Assembly: GCF_003286085.1 (NCBI RefSeq)
Contig: NW_020825336.1
Location: forward strand, 744,001-808,000
Origin: Drosophila persimilis
Taxonomy: Eukaryota > Arthropoda > Insecta > Diptera > Drosophilidae
Direction: 5' to 3'
Length of the DNA stretch: 64,000 nucleotides
Positions 13,490-26,082 of the stretch are shown one piece after another (the first letter of the stretch is position 1; the number at the start of each line of letters is the position of its first letter). The translations under genes were made by a program, and so were the position numbers. The notes under the pieces are model-generated. The model worked only from the letters and a program-made list of their open reading frames with translations. It was not told the origin of the DNA and did not search any database.

Positions 13490-13625
13490 TGAGATCTAGG
13501 CACTCATCGGGACGGACGGACAGACAGACCTGGCTATATCGACTCGGCTATTGATGCTGATCAAGAATATATGTACTTTATGGGGTCGGAGGCGCTTCCT
13601 TCTGGGTGTTACACACCATCCTCTA
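13490..13625 (-). mobile_element. DINE-1/INE-1-like Helitron relic, reverse orientation
   Basis: The order of blocks GAGATCTAGGCACTCATCGG, GACGGACGGACAGACAGAC, TGGCTATATCGACTCGGCTA, TGATCAAGAATATATGTAC, TTTATGGGGTCGG and TTCCTTCTG..TGTTACAC is the reverse complement of a sequence I recognise from INE-1/DINE-1 non-autonomous Helitrons dispersed in Drosophila. The copy at 59373-59520 shares several of these blocks in the opposite orientation. It has no coding capacity. Confidence 0.7.
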
Positions 13626-16600
13626 TACACCTATACACTTTTTGAGTATCGGTATCATATAATGGTATTCCCTCTCTACCACAATGGGTTAACTGCCCCT
13701 GGGCACTGGTGGCTGTTCCTCCTCCCCATCCTCCCCCTCCTCCACCTTCTCGATTGCTCTGCTCTGCCCTGCCATTAGTGCGGTTTCGTGTTTAATCCTC
13801 ATCAGCATTTCGGCCACTGAAAGAACACCGAGAGCAGCAACCGAAAATGTTTAACACAAATCAAATTAAGCTCTTGTTACACTCCGAACAGCCCCCAAAA
13901 GCCGGGTCTCATTCCCATTCCCATTGGCAGCCTCGCGGATCATTAAAAGTTTCACCACATGATTCCCGTTAAAGTTGCACGTTGCACACGCAAACACGAC
14001 CCTGCCCTGTCCAGCCCCCGCCCCGATGTAACCGATCTCAGCTGCTGGCAGTCCGTCCTCTGATCCTGCTGGGAAAGAAATCACTGCGTTTTTGTGGCTT
14101 AAGAGATCTTGGGCTAAATGGTTGGATCTGGACTTGGGGGCCAAGCCGCGACATCGACGAACACTTCCCCCTCGGAGCCAACACTCGCGAGAGAAGAGTT
14201 CACGATGCGGCAAAAGAGGTCGCCTGGAACCCGGTCGCGTAATTACACTTAAGTACCGCCAACAAGCCAGCAAGCCAACAAGCCGACAAGCCAACAGGCC
14301 AACAGGCGGTGCATCGTGGAGCGGCAAGCGGTAGGACTGGAAGACAACGAAACCGAATTCAAGCCACAAATTAAATGGCCAAAAGGCGCTTTCGTCCTGG
14401 CGCAAAGTGAATTGTAATTGCAATTGCACTCGGGAGATGGGATGGGGACTTGGACTGGGACTGGGACTGCGATTGGGAGCTGTATTTGGTGGCAGCTGTG
14501 AACGGAGCGAAACGGAACGGTATGGCAACACTCGAAGCGCGACTAAATGCGCAAAAATGTTGCAAAGACGGTAATTTACAATTGCATCCAGTTGCATGCC
14601 ACCACAATCAACGCTGACGCGCCACTGCCCGGACTCTGGCTTTGTGGATACCCTACCCGGAGGGCAGAACACAGCACCTGATACTTTGTATATCACAACG
14701 GCGGGGAGATGGAGAAATGGGGAGTCTCAGAATGAAGAACCAGGCTCAGTCCATAGAATGGTTGGGAATATCTTAATGGTCCATCAGAACTGAAATTTCA
14801 GAGCTATTAAGGATGCCATTTCTATCGATAATTTCAATTATAAGAGGGAGTTTTTAGAGAACTATAAGAACAAAAAGCCTTATTTAAAAGAAACAAGACC
14901 AGAATCAGAATCCAGAACAAAGAAGTAGCTATATGTTTGTACCTCTAACGATACCCCTGGCTTGCGGGACTACTTCAGATAGACAGATACTTTAAAGACT
15001 TTGTAGTCATTGTATGAGTATCTCCTGATTCCATGTAGGTCATCCACTATTCGTTGAAGCCCAGCCCTGACTGACTCTCATCCCTTTCTGCTTGGCCCAA
15101 AACAAACTGCCAAAAGCTACTGTGATTCCGAGTCTGGATGTGTGCCTCTGGTTCTGAGTCAGAGAGCTGTAGCTGGAGTTGGAGGCTTCGCTCCTGTGCA
15201 TTGGCGAAATGGAAAAAGTGTTCTGGGACAGGAAATGTGCCCCTCCGCAAAGGAGAAGGCAGCAACACCAACAAGAAAGAGGCGCGACAGAAGCCCAAGA
15301 AGAATGCAAACATGAAACACGATAATTGAGCGGCGTGGAAAAATTGCCAAAGACGCGAAATGGACAAATACGAATTACAGTATCCAAATCAGTGTCTTCC
15401 TGCCCAGCGGCATCAGTCTTGGGCACCAGCTTCCAGCAGCACCCATCTTCACCTCCAGAGAGCTCCATCTTCCCTCTTCCTTCTGCCCTCTGCCTTCTGC
15501 CGTCTCCTGCTTCAGCTCCTGTTCTTTCTGGGGGCTGCCTCTTGCCTCTTGCTGCAATTTTATTTTGCGGCAGCTGCAAAATTCATTTGACAAAAGCGCC
15601 AAGTGAAACCAAAACAAAAGGGCAGCCACAACGAAGATTGTGGCAAGAGCAAAACCAAAGCAATCTCCGCCTGTCTCCCCCCAGCCCCCCGCCTGGCTCC
15701 TTCCCTCGAAGGGGGAGAATTCAAATAACTTGGCGTTTAATTTATGGGAATGCGCGGTAGCCCCAACAGCAGCAGCACCACCACCACCAGTCCCAGTCCC
15801 CAAAAAGACGCTCGAAGGAGGATGGCTGCTGCGCATGCGCATCCGAGCGGCGATAAAAATATTTTGGCCCAAATTGAACTTTCCGATTGGCAGCGGCGGC
15901 TCTCTGGCTGCATTTTATTAATCATGTGCGTAATTTATTTGGTCAGACATTGGCAATTTCACCCAAAAATTAAAATGGAAACTTCCTTTCGGTCCACTCT
16001 GCTTCGGATATGCCCCTGGGGGCATCATCAGGCTGCGCATAATTTACATATTTTTACCACTCTCTGGGCGCGCTAAATTGTCACAGGTGAAACGCATGCC
16101 CCAGGAAGAGGCTCCTCCTGGGCACGCCCCAACATCTTTCTCCTCAGTGTCTGCGTCTGAGCCCCCTTCGAAATTGTTTCGGAGACCGCAGACTGGAGAC
16201 CGGCGACCGGAGACTGTTAACTGCACTGTCACTCGACGACGGTACGTGTAATTTGTCTGGACGCGTTTATCAAACCCCGGCTCCAAGAGCCCAGACCCCA
16301 GAGCCGACTCTGTCCAAAAGATAACTCCACAGCGCTATCAAATGCCGGACAAACAAACATTTGTCTCTGCCTGGACTGGAAAGACAGCCGTCGAATGGGA
16401 ATGGTATTGCGATTGGGAATGGGAACGGTAGTTGGTGCCAGGAGAAGGTACTAGGACCACCGCCACAGGTCGGTGTCTTATCTTATCAGGTGCATTCCCG
16501 AATCCCATTCCCAGGTCCATTCCCCGCGATGATGACGGACCATTCCTCATGGGCCACTTGTTCCCAGGGTTTCTGCAAATAGCCAAGCAAAGTCGGAGGT

Positions 16601-19600
16601 AGACAGAGATGACTGTTAGCTAATTGTCTAGTTATCTAAACGAGGGCTGATCGGAGAGTTTCACATATTTCACATACATATATTTACTGCAAGATCTTTG
16701 GACTTTCGTGCCTAGAAAATGGTCCTTAATATTCAATTGATTCCATATAATACTTAGGTACGTTATTAAATATTGTACTGCCTATACAAGTGTTAAATTA
16801 TATGCTAAAAACAGACTTATGTTTTGAATAAGGGGCTTGTTAAGGGGCTGTTAATGTCCTCTTTAAAGAGCTATTATCACAGACTGGAAGATTCAACCAT
16901 ATAAAGCTCATTAAATTCTGAAACTATAGTTCTTTCTTTCTTTCTTACAGACTTTCTTTAAAGATTCACTGATCGATTCAGCATTTCACATGAATATTTC
17001 TTTAAAATATAAAACTTTTTTCATGAAAATTGTAATAAATATAAAGAAAGGTTCCTCAACTTCATCGAAACTCTTCAATCAGCCCCCTTGCGGCACTTGT
17101 CCTCTGTGCTCCTTGCACTCCCTGGACGTGTGTATCTTTGCGTGCGGCGTTGCGTTGTCCTGTTTGCTGTTGGTGTGAAACGCTATCGCAGGTACCGCCA
17201 TGCCAGTCCCCAGAGGGACTATCTATCTATAGCCCATGTGGTGGTGCCTCCACTTGAGGGCCGGGCCGGGCCGGCCCGAATGCGTTTGCACGTGTGCATC
17301 ATCGTGTGGAAGGAAATCTCTGTTGACATTCCAGGAACCCTCTGACCTTTTTGATATTTCGCCGACACAAGACACATCTTCTCGGGCCTGGCTTTGGTTT
17401 CGCATTACCCATGTCCGTGTCCGTGTCCAGGTCCAAGATCACGTTCGTCTCTTTCTCTTTCTCTTTGGGTTCCCTGGTTCCCTGAGTAAGTATTTTTGTT
17501 TGGCTTTAATAAGCGTTAAGTTGTCGGGATCAGAGAGAGAGACTGATTAGGGACAAATTGTATGCAGAAGGCGACTCAATTTTCCATCATGCCCCAAACG
17601 ACAGGATGTGTTCTGCTCCTGTTGTGCTCTGGGCTGGCTGTGCAACAAGTGTTCAAATTAATGAGCCAAAGATTTGTTAATTTTCGTGGCTCATTTCATA
17701 AGGCGAAGGAAGGGAGAGAGGAGAGAGAGGTAGAGAGAAGGGCGTGGCATGCACGCATCACATTAATCGCCGGGTAGGGCAAACAAACCGCATAATGCCA
17801 TCGCATCGCATCGCATCGGATGGGATCGGATCGGATAGAATAGGATCGCATCCCAAACTCCATTCCTCATCCTCATTCACATTCGTGCCCCGCGGGGGCA
17901 AGCGTAAGCCTTTGCCTGCGAGCATATTAATGAGTTTTGAGTTTAGATTGAGGAATTCCATGGAGACGATCCCTGTGGCAGGGGGGACACTCAGAGGTCG
18001 TGAACAAGTGCAGACATTTGTGATATGGAACTGGAGAACCCTGCCCCAGCCACTGCATGTGGTATGTGGTATGTCTTCTGTCTCCTGTCGGATCGCTGGG
18101 GTCGTTGCCTGACTGCCTGCCTGCCTGCCTGCATCTCTGACTCGACTCGAATCGAATGGATGGAGTCGGAGGGTTACGTTACGTTACGTTTCAGGTTTAT
18201 CGCTGGAGCTGGAGCCCCGAAGGGGGGCCCGATTATCTCTCTCTCGCCACCGATGAGGCATTTAATTATTCCAATTTCGGTGGCGTGGTGGCATGGCAGG
18301 CACTTGTCGATTGTTTGGTATGCGCCTCCTCGATTCGATTCAGTCGCCTTGGATTCCAAGGAATTCCATTTACATATAGCCCTTCCATATCGGTGGGTTT
18401 TACGTAGCCCATCGATTCGAGCAGTCGTCGCGCTTCAAGGAAATCGCTTTTCCCATTAAGTTCTATCAGTTTTCGAGTTCAAAGCAGTTCACTTTTTGAT
18501 GCAATCGCTTCACTTATCACACACGTCTGGTCTGGTCTGGTCTGGGGCTCTGTTCATAAATTCAGGACAAATATTTAGCTTCACATTAGGTCATCATCGT
18601 CTTATCACTACTAGGCCCTAGCCCCCTTCTTCGACGCGACTTCTGCCTCAAGTGCAACGCGTGAGTTCAGCAAACATGCATTCAAACCGAACCCGCACCC
18701 AAGCCCGAACGACTTACAAGATGTTTGCTACAGGAAATGCTTTCCATGGAACGTCATACATATATTCAGTGCAGCGAAAGTCGTTGATAAGAAATGTAAT
18801 TCATGGCAATACGAATGACGACTGCAGTGTCCAAGGAGCACTGCGCACTGTGGAAGTGATAGGGGAACAACATGGAGTACGACTTCGCTTCCTTCTGCCC
18901 AAGATATACCCACCTCTATCTGATTATTGGTACACATATTTGCCTGCCTTGGCCCACTGTGTGCACTCGAAATCGATTCAACAACAACCTCAACAAGTGG
19001 AATCATAAAAACACCACACACGCACCAGAGACTTAAGACTCGCTCTTGGTCTGGGTCTCTGGGGCTCGCTGGGCCTCTCTGGGGCTTGGGTATCTGGGGT
19101 CTGAGGTCTGTGTGTTTGCTTTTCGGTCGGTCGGGCGAATTATGAAGTGTCATGTTTGTCATGACCAAATCCATGTCCATGGCAATATGAGGTATCGTGT
19201 TACAAGACTCTGGCACTGTCTGTCCACATTCGACTTGTCTCGCTCTCTCTCTCTCTGTCTGTTTCTGTTTGTTTCTTTTTCCCAGACAGAACTTTCGAGT
19301 GAAAGAACGCAACAACGAAACGATCGAAATGAGCCACCGCTGAGAAGTCACGTCGCTGTTAAAATGGTGACCCCGACGTCTCATTTTCTCTCTCTCTCTT
19401 TGGGGCCATGTACTGTGTCCATTATGTTTTATGTCTTGGCCTCTCGACGGTCTTTCTTTGCGACAGTTTTATGGTGCTGTTGCATTGATTCGGGTTCCAT
19501 TTTAACACTTTACGAAACTTAATACAAACCGCATTCATATGCATAATGTAATTCGAGATTTACTGTATTGGTATTGAGCCGAAGACCCAAACCGAATTTG

Positions 19601-20807
19601 AATGCTGCTGAGCCCACATAAAATACCAAGCGGTTTGCATCGGCGTGTCCAATTTTCAGTGCGATTAACGCTCAAAATGAGGGATATATACATGTATACC
19701 CCTCCCCTCCCCGCCCCTTCGAAGCTTAATTGGATCGACAGAGCAGCGCAAGAGAGAGTGCGGATAATAGACTGGAAATTATATTTTTATTGAAATAAAT
19801 TAAGTGCACGTGCGTCCATGTGGGTTGTCCGTCGGTCAATCAATTGGCCATAGAGTCTCGTCCGTGAGGATGATAAGACGACAATTGGTCCAAGTAGAGC
19901 CACAGTGGAGTCGGAGGCTGCTGGGAACGGAAATGTACGGCGGCCCCTATGGCAGAGCAAATGTTAATCTAATCAAAAAAATGCTACCCGCCTTCCCCGG
20001 TGTGGCAGAAAGTGGAAAATTCACTTTTCAATGGGAACAAATACAATAATAATAATCGAATCTAAATGATTTGTTGTATGTACTTTAGTAAGGCGCTAAA
20101 ATCAACGTTTTCAAGCACTAAAAGATGATAAAATAAAGCCACAATCAATCATAATGGAGCTCAATTTCCATTTTCACATAATATATACCTCAAGTATCGC
20201 ATTTTGCACTCTCAAAACATTATTACCGACCCACACAGATCACTCTCCGCGACACAGAGCGCACACACACCTTCCCCTTGGGGCAACGACAGAAATATAC
20301 GACTGACATGAAATTTATTTAATAATATAAACAAAATGTGCACCAAATTGCGTATCAGAGCAGCCAGGGCACCCGAGAGCCGAACGAATGGGTCCAGTCA
20401 GCGGTCTGCAGTCTCCCATGTTCCATGTTCCATGGAGCCACATGCATTTTGCCTAGTTGGACATTAACAGGTCGTAAACCTTTTGGCGCGACCAACACAA
20501 AAGACACGCGCTGAAACCACTTCACACTCACCCCAGACCCCAGAGCACAGTCCCCAGTACCCAGTCCCCAGTCCCCAGATCATAGACTCCAAATCCCTGG
20601 AAGCTGTGGAAACTGTGGGAGCTGCTGTACTGCTCCTTTGGTCCGTCCGAAATCTGAGCCTGGCTCACACAATGGCCATAACAATAACAAAACGTTGGCT
20701 CTGTCAAATAAGTCCCAAAATAGCAACGCAAATTTGACCAGAGACATAAATAAGTTTTATTGTTGGCTGGCCGCCGCCGCCGTAGCCGCCGCCGTGTGCA
20801 GTTTGAT
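13626..20807. other. Gene-free interval (part 2)
   Basis: No supportable gene. A long minus-strand open frame at 13866-14696 is composition-driven (see rejected items). Short repeats include CATCG/GGATC pentamers near 17797-17850, GCCGG repeats at about 17260-17277, GTTAC repeats at about 18172-18190, and a TCTGG run at 18525-18545. I found no splice-linked coding exons. Confidence 0.5.
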
Positions 20808-20910
20808 ACCCTAGAATAGAGGGTATGATGGCTTTTGGAGAGAGATTTCGAATGCAGAGATGGGCATGAAGGGGACTACTTCCCTTGAGTATCCAAGCAG
20901 AGATCATCCT
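20808..20910 (+). mobile_element. Degenerate 5' part of a DINE-1-like element
   Basis: It starts GATACCCTAGAATAGAGGGT, followed by ATGATGGCTTTTGG and GAAGGGGACTACTTCCC. This parallels the INE-1 start (ATACCC...GGGTAT, TTTTGG, GAAGGAGAC..TTCC) as I remember it. It is heavily diverged, so an old copy is likely. Confidence 0.45.
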
Positions 20911-23900
20911 TCTGTCTATTTCATTGCTAAACATTCGAACAATCCACCTTCTTCTGCAGCCGCTGCTCCCCAGAGAAAAACCTCCCCGAAGCAACCCTGG
21001 AAAGCCAAATGGTTCCTGTTTGTTTATGGGAAATTTCAACAGCGAATCAATGAGTACTAGGGAATCTTGGGTCGAATTCGGTGGAGCATCGATCCCAATA
21101 GGCATCGATCCCCATCTCCGAGGGTATTCCAAGCTTCGAGCCGAATGACCAGGGCTTTCTTTCTTGTTTCAGCCTTTTTTCTGTAGGTTTTTTTGTTGTT
21201 TTTATGTGACTGGGTGCGGGTGGTGGCTGCAGCAGCTCCACATCGAACACATGGCCAAGGGGGCGCCACCTAAAACAGCAACAGCAGCACATCGGCGCGG
21301 TGCAGCAGCCAGGCAAGCGCTCGTTTCGAGTGGCTTTTGCTTGTGGCTTGCTTTATTATTATTAAATATTACGTACGTTTGTTGTCCGTACATTTGTTTA
21401 TTGGCTCGCAGCGGCGATCGCGCCTATAAGCAATCGTCATAATTGAATTCCAGCAGCGGGCGTTACCACGTTCGGTTACCGCTAGACGGTATCGCTGGGT
21501 CTTGAGTCCCAGCCCCAGCCCCAGCCCCAACCCAACCCAAAGCCGCCCCCCTATCCACCGCCTTAAGCCTCTTCCTCTGCGGTTGCGTGTTGTGGCTGCG
21601 GCGGCGCTGAGAATTTGATCGATTCGTTCGATTAGTTGGCGGAACATGCAATCGACACGCAGCATTCTCTTTCAATTGCCAGGCCCCGATAGATCGATCG
21701 TAGCGCTCTGGGTGCTGCTGATTCAATTTACTCCAGCCCCGGCCCCAGCCCCCAGCCCCCTGTACGTTGGCCCGACACTCCAGCTCCAGCTCCAGCTGCT
21801 GCAATTGGGAAATTGTCTTATTCCAATAGGAGACAGCTCGCTTTGGGTCAAATGACAACTCGTAATGTTGGACAATTAATATCGATACACGGATCGCAAG
21901 GTGTGACCAGGTAAGGTCACATTTTGTGGCGTGGATTACATGGAAAGATGCAAGGGAATGGGGGAAAGTCTCGCAATGTATCCGTGTTTAACACTACTTT
22001 CGAAATGATCGAAATAGGAATCTATATGCATGCCTTTCGATAGGCATTTGTGGGTGTGTGTGTGGGGGGTGGAGCACGAGCAAGGGGGGCACACATTCCA
22101 ATTCCCATACAATGGAGGATCTTAAATTACAATCCCCCCATGGCAGCCCACACACACGGACTCTCGACCTTTCCAAAAGTAGCAACTGGAGCAACTGCAA
22201 CCCATCATGCCGAATGACATGGATGTGCACCATGCAGCATGCAGCATGCAGCATGCTGCATCCACCGCATTCGCATTGGGGGTCAGTGCCTCGTTTTACA
22301 AGACATTCAAAAGAAGATTTGAATATTTTAGGAGCCGCACGGCGACATTTCAATGGACAACACGAGGCAAGTGCTACGCAGCGAAGACGCAAGACCCAAG
22401 ACCCCAAGACGACGACGACGACAAATGGTAAGCCTCTAAGCCCGATCCCGGTCTTTTGGCCCGTGTGGGGGGCTCTGGGGGTCTGTTGTGGAGCGACCTG
22501 GTCTGCAGGTGGTCGTCGTACAACTCTATTTTTTATTTTGTCGCGTTCGCTGAAGTCTTTGCAGCGGTGGTCGCTCGTTTATTAGCCTGGTCTCCTGGTC
22601 TCCGACTCCGTCTCCGTCTCCGACCAGTGGCCAGTGGCCAGTGGCCACTGACATTCCCCCTCCCCTGCCCCCTCCCCACTTCCCACTTTTGGCTTTTGTC
22701 GGCAGCGAGCGGCTTTCTATGGCATCGGAGAGCCGTGTGTGCATAGAATGCATCGCATACTCCCAGATACAGATAGCAAATGGCATTGTATCTGTATCGC
22801 GATCGTCTGCCTTGGCCGCTCGCTGGAAGCTGGAAGCTGGAAGCTGGGGCAACAAGGAGGCAGCCAGGAGGCAGTCTGTGCATTTTATGCACCTTTTGGT
22901 ATGTTCATTGTGAATTTATTGAAGTCGATTTTATCGCTCAAACAAATGTTGCATTTTACAAGTAGTTCAAGTGCTTGCCAACGTCCCGTCCCGACTAAAG
23001 ACGGCGCTTATTAATGAGCTGAGCCCCGAGTTGCAGTTGCAGTTGGAGTTGCAGTTGCTGCAGTCGAATGCTGATGTTGGGAGCGTGCCTCAGATCTGGA
23101 ACTGGCGCTTACTGCCAGCGGGGGGGCTTGCAACTTGGGGTGTGTGCCGCCGACGTCTCACAGTCGCGACTCTGGCCCAGACTGTGTGTGTGTGTCAGCC
23201 TGTGGCACAAACATTCATTTTGTTTAACTAGTTTCTGTTTTTAATATAATCATCAGACAGGCAAAATATTTACGAAATTTGGAGAATTTGATGCGATTTC
23301 AACAGCTGCTAAAGATTCCATCGATAGGGTATTACTGGGAATACCAATCCTCTCAGTTCCTGAGAGCTTCCTTCCTCTCCCACTAGGAACAATCGGACAC
23401 CACAAATATGATGGAAATCCAGGAAATTCATAACCAGGAAATCAAACTACATCCAAAACCAACGAAAAAAAGCCAGCCATAGGAAGTAGTTTACAAATTA
23501 AAGCCACAACTGGTATTTATGTTTGGATCGTGATAAGGTCTGGGTCTGGGTCTAGAGACACCCCCGACTTGGAAGCGACTCCCGAGTCAAAGTCGGTTAA
23601 TTCAGCTCGTTAGACTCCTCGTTAGACCTTTGCTTCCGCTCTCCAATTATGGCAATCAATCAATTTGTGAACATGGCTATTCGAATCGAAGGAAAATCAA
23701 TAGCAATGCCCATTTCTGTACAAGAATCACGCAATGAGAATGCGGAGCACCTGCGCTTCCATTAAGGGCAATCAAAGTGTTTTAACACGAGACCAGACCA
23801 GGGCTAAGAATCGCCACAGAATCGACACATCAATCACACGATATCGATTGCTGGTCAATAGGTCACTGGTCAGCGCATTTGATACGCGTCACTCATGAGT

Positions 23901-24727
23901 GCTTCAAATGTCAGCCGTGCGGCAGGGGGGCGTAGGGGGTGGGGGCTGGGGGCGTGGGGAGTGAAAAGCCACCGTTGGAGGCAGGCAAATTGCTGTCACA
24001 AGCGCCAAATTATGCACTCGCCCAGTGGCTTGGACTTAATCGAAGACAAACATCTAATTGACATAAAGCCGACATGGCAAACGACATCGACAGCGACTCT
24101 CGGCCTCCGTTTTGGAGCTTAGCTAATGATGACTCTGTTGCTGTTGCTGTTGCAGTTGCAGTTGCCTCGGAGGAGGCCTCGTTGTTGCCGCAACGACGAC
24201 GACGACGACGACGACGACATCCCATATCTCACATCTTTTGCCGATATTTATGGCCTGGGTTCAAAAGTTCAAACGTTGCCAGCGTTTGGTAGCCGCCAAG
24301 AAAACACACACACCATCCCAGCCCATGGAAAGACCGAGTGTTGGCTTTGGCTTTGGCGATGTCTATTAATTAGAGAATTACGAGGTTGGGGGCATCCGAA
24401 ACTAATAAGCTTCACGTACACAAGTGCGAACCTGTTGCCCAAGACGTGGACTCCCCGAATGGAGTGCGGAGTGTGGAGTGTGGAGTGTGGAGCGCAGAGT
24501 CGAGTGAAAGGTGCCTAGAAGGTGCTTCGGGCCCTAGGGCATGTCAAAATGGACAGACAGACATCAAGGCAGAAGACAAACACCTGACAGACAGGCAACA
24601 GGCAACAGACAACCATCTGAAAGAGGTCATAAAGCAAACAATTTAAGGTGAAAGGTGCCTCGAATGGTGGAAGAGTCCGCAGCAGACGTGCAACATGGTG
24701 GCTCATGGTCGTGGGTCGAAGCTTTGG
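20911..24727. other. Gene-free interval (part 3)
   Basis: No gene supported. It contains CCCCAG hexamers at 21510-21535, GCATGCA-type palindromic repeats at 22230-22260, GAC repeats at 22408-22422, GTTGCA repeats at 23030-23055, and a GAC run at 24193-24217. Confidence 0.5.
24193..24217 (+). repeat. GAC trinucleotide microsatellite
   Basis: Eight tandem GAC units preceded by GTTGCCGCAAC. Confidence 0.85.
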
Positions 24728-24815
24728 ATACCCTCCCAGACCGAATGCCATGCTGATCAAGAATATTAAACAGCTTCCGTGGTCGCAAGTACCTTCTGCG
24801 AGAGTATTCTGAAAG
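24728..24815 (-). mobile_element. Diverged DINE-1-like fragment, reverse orientation
   Basis: GCTGATCAAGAATATTAAA, then CTTCCGTGGTCG and TACCTTCTGCGAG, follows the block order of the 13490-13625 copy (TGATCAAGAATAT, GGGGTCGG, CTTCCTTCTG) with many changes. It is a weak but ordered match. Confidence 0.35.
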
Positions 24816-26050
24816 GAAGAAGAAATATGCCTGAAAATCCCATGGCTATAATTAATTTGCGGTCGTTGTTGCTTGCCACGCCGTCTGTTGCAGTCAAAAT
24901 CATAGAAAAAAGTCACTTATGACTGACACTTTGCATATGAGGCGGCAACATGCTGACCGGAGCCAGCATTCCCCATGCCCCATGCCCCATGCCACATGCC
25001 CCATGCCACGGCACAGATGAAGACCACTACCTAGACATGCGGTGACTTATGATTTCCCAGACGAATCTCCGTTTTTGCCAGCCTCTCCAATGATTTACAG
25101 AAAAAGTTATGAGCATTTGATTTACGATCGAAGAGGCTACAGAGTTGGCCGGCCGTATGCCACAGGTTTGCTGCCTGCCCCATTGGGCGTGTGTTGCCGC
25201 TGATGGATTTGTCAAGTTTGTGGGTCAGGCGGAGAGTCTATGTTCGTAGACTTTTCCGCCCGCCGATGATTACTCAAAATCACAGCTCTGTGGCCTCCAT
25301 GACAAAACCATGTCCGCATCGGAGTCTCCATCTCCGTCTGCGTCTGCGCAGTTTCGTGTGAACACAGGCGGTGGCAACTAATTGCGGCAGCCACAACGCT
25401 GACAAAAAGATATGCAATTTTTGTAAGAAAATTCTCCCGCAGAAAACCAGTTGGTCGATGATGGCGCTGCTGATTGACTGCCAGATGACCCCTCGGAATG
25501 GCGTGGCGCGGCGTGGCGTGGCGTCGTGTGGGCGATGGAGGCAGCTGGAAAGAGAAGCCATCCGTCCATCCGGAGATGACATGGAGGAATCACTCAGACG
25601 CGGAGGTCAACTAATCTTCAAATGTCATTATTGTGGGGAGCTCTATGATTGGGAATACTTCTGGTAAAAGCAATCGTCCGGTAATGACTACGGTTTCAGG
25701 TTACTTCTGGTAAAAGGTTACCCGAAGAGGAAGTGATTCAAATGAGTTAGGATGTATGTGTAGTCCCTCCTACGGTTTTTCTTAGGATACCAGAATGTTA
25801 ATAGGTTTTTTGGGTTACTTGGTTTACTTATTATTCGACTTGTGCGATTGTTTTCAAATGATTTGCTTGGGCTGTCCTATGGCCAAAGAATTTGTGGCCT
25901 GCCTCCCAGGCAACACTCCACCTGACATGTAATAGAGTTTCTTGTGTATCTAGTTTTTGGCATGCGACCTGATGCTGTACGCTGACCGGGGGCCTCTCTC
26001 GAGAGTGGTAGTAAATCATTCGACAACGACAACAACTTGTCAACGAGCGG

Positions 26051-26080
<30 letters not shown>
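26051..26080 (+). repeat. GGCAAC hexamer microsatellite, five units
   Basis: Five perfect GGCAAC units in a row, non-coding. Confidence 0.9.

Positions 26081-26082
<2 letters not shown>

Noticed and set aside
13866-14696. 276-codon open frame on the minus strand
   Set aside because: The product is low-complexity (SPSPSP, GLLACRLVGLLAC), with no domain and no supporting splice or start context. It overlaps simple repeats such as CCAACAAG and GACTGGGACTGG units.
24970-25012. Possible CRISPR-like or satellite array (CCCCATG repeats)
   Set aside because: Repeats are contiguous and imperfect with no spacers. A minisatellite in a eukaryotic genome is the simple explanation.
25371-25667. Open frame with CNFCKK and CHYCGELYDW, resembling paired CxxC knuckles
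   Set aside because: The spacing fits no zinc-finger family I know. The middle is low-complexity (VARRGVASCGR) from a GTGGCGCGGC repeat, and nothing upstream looks like a gene.
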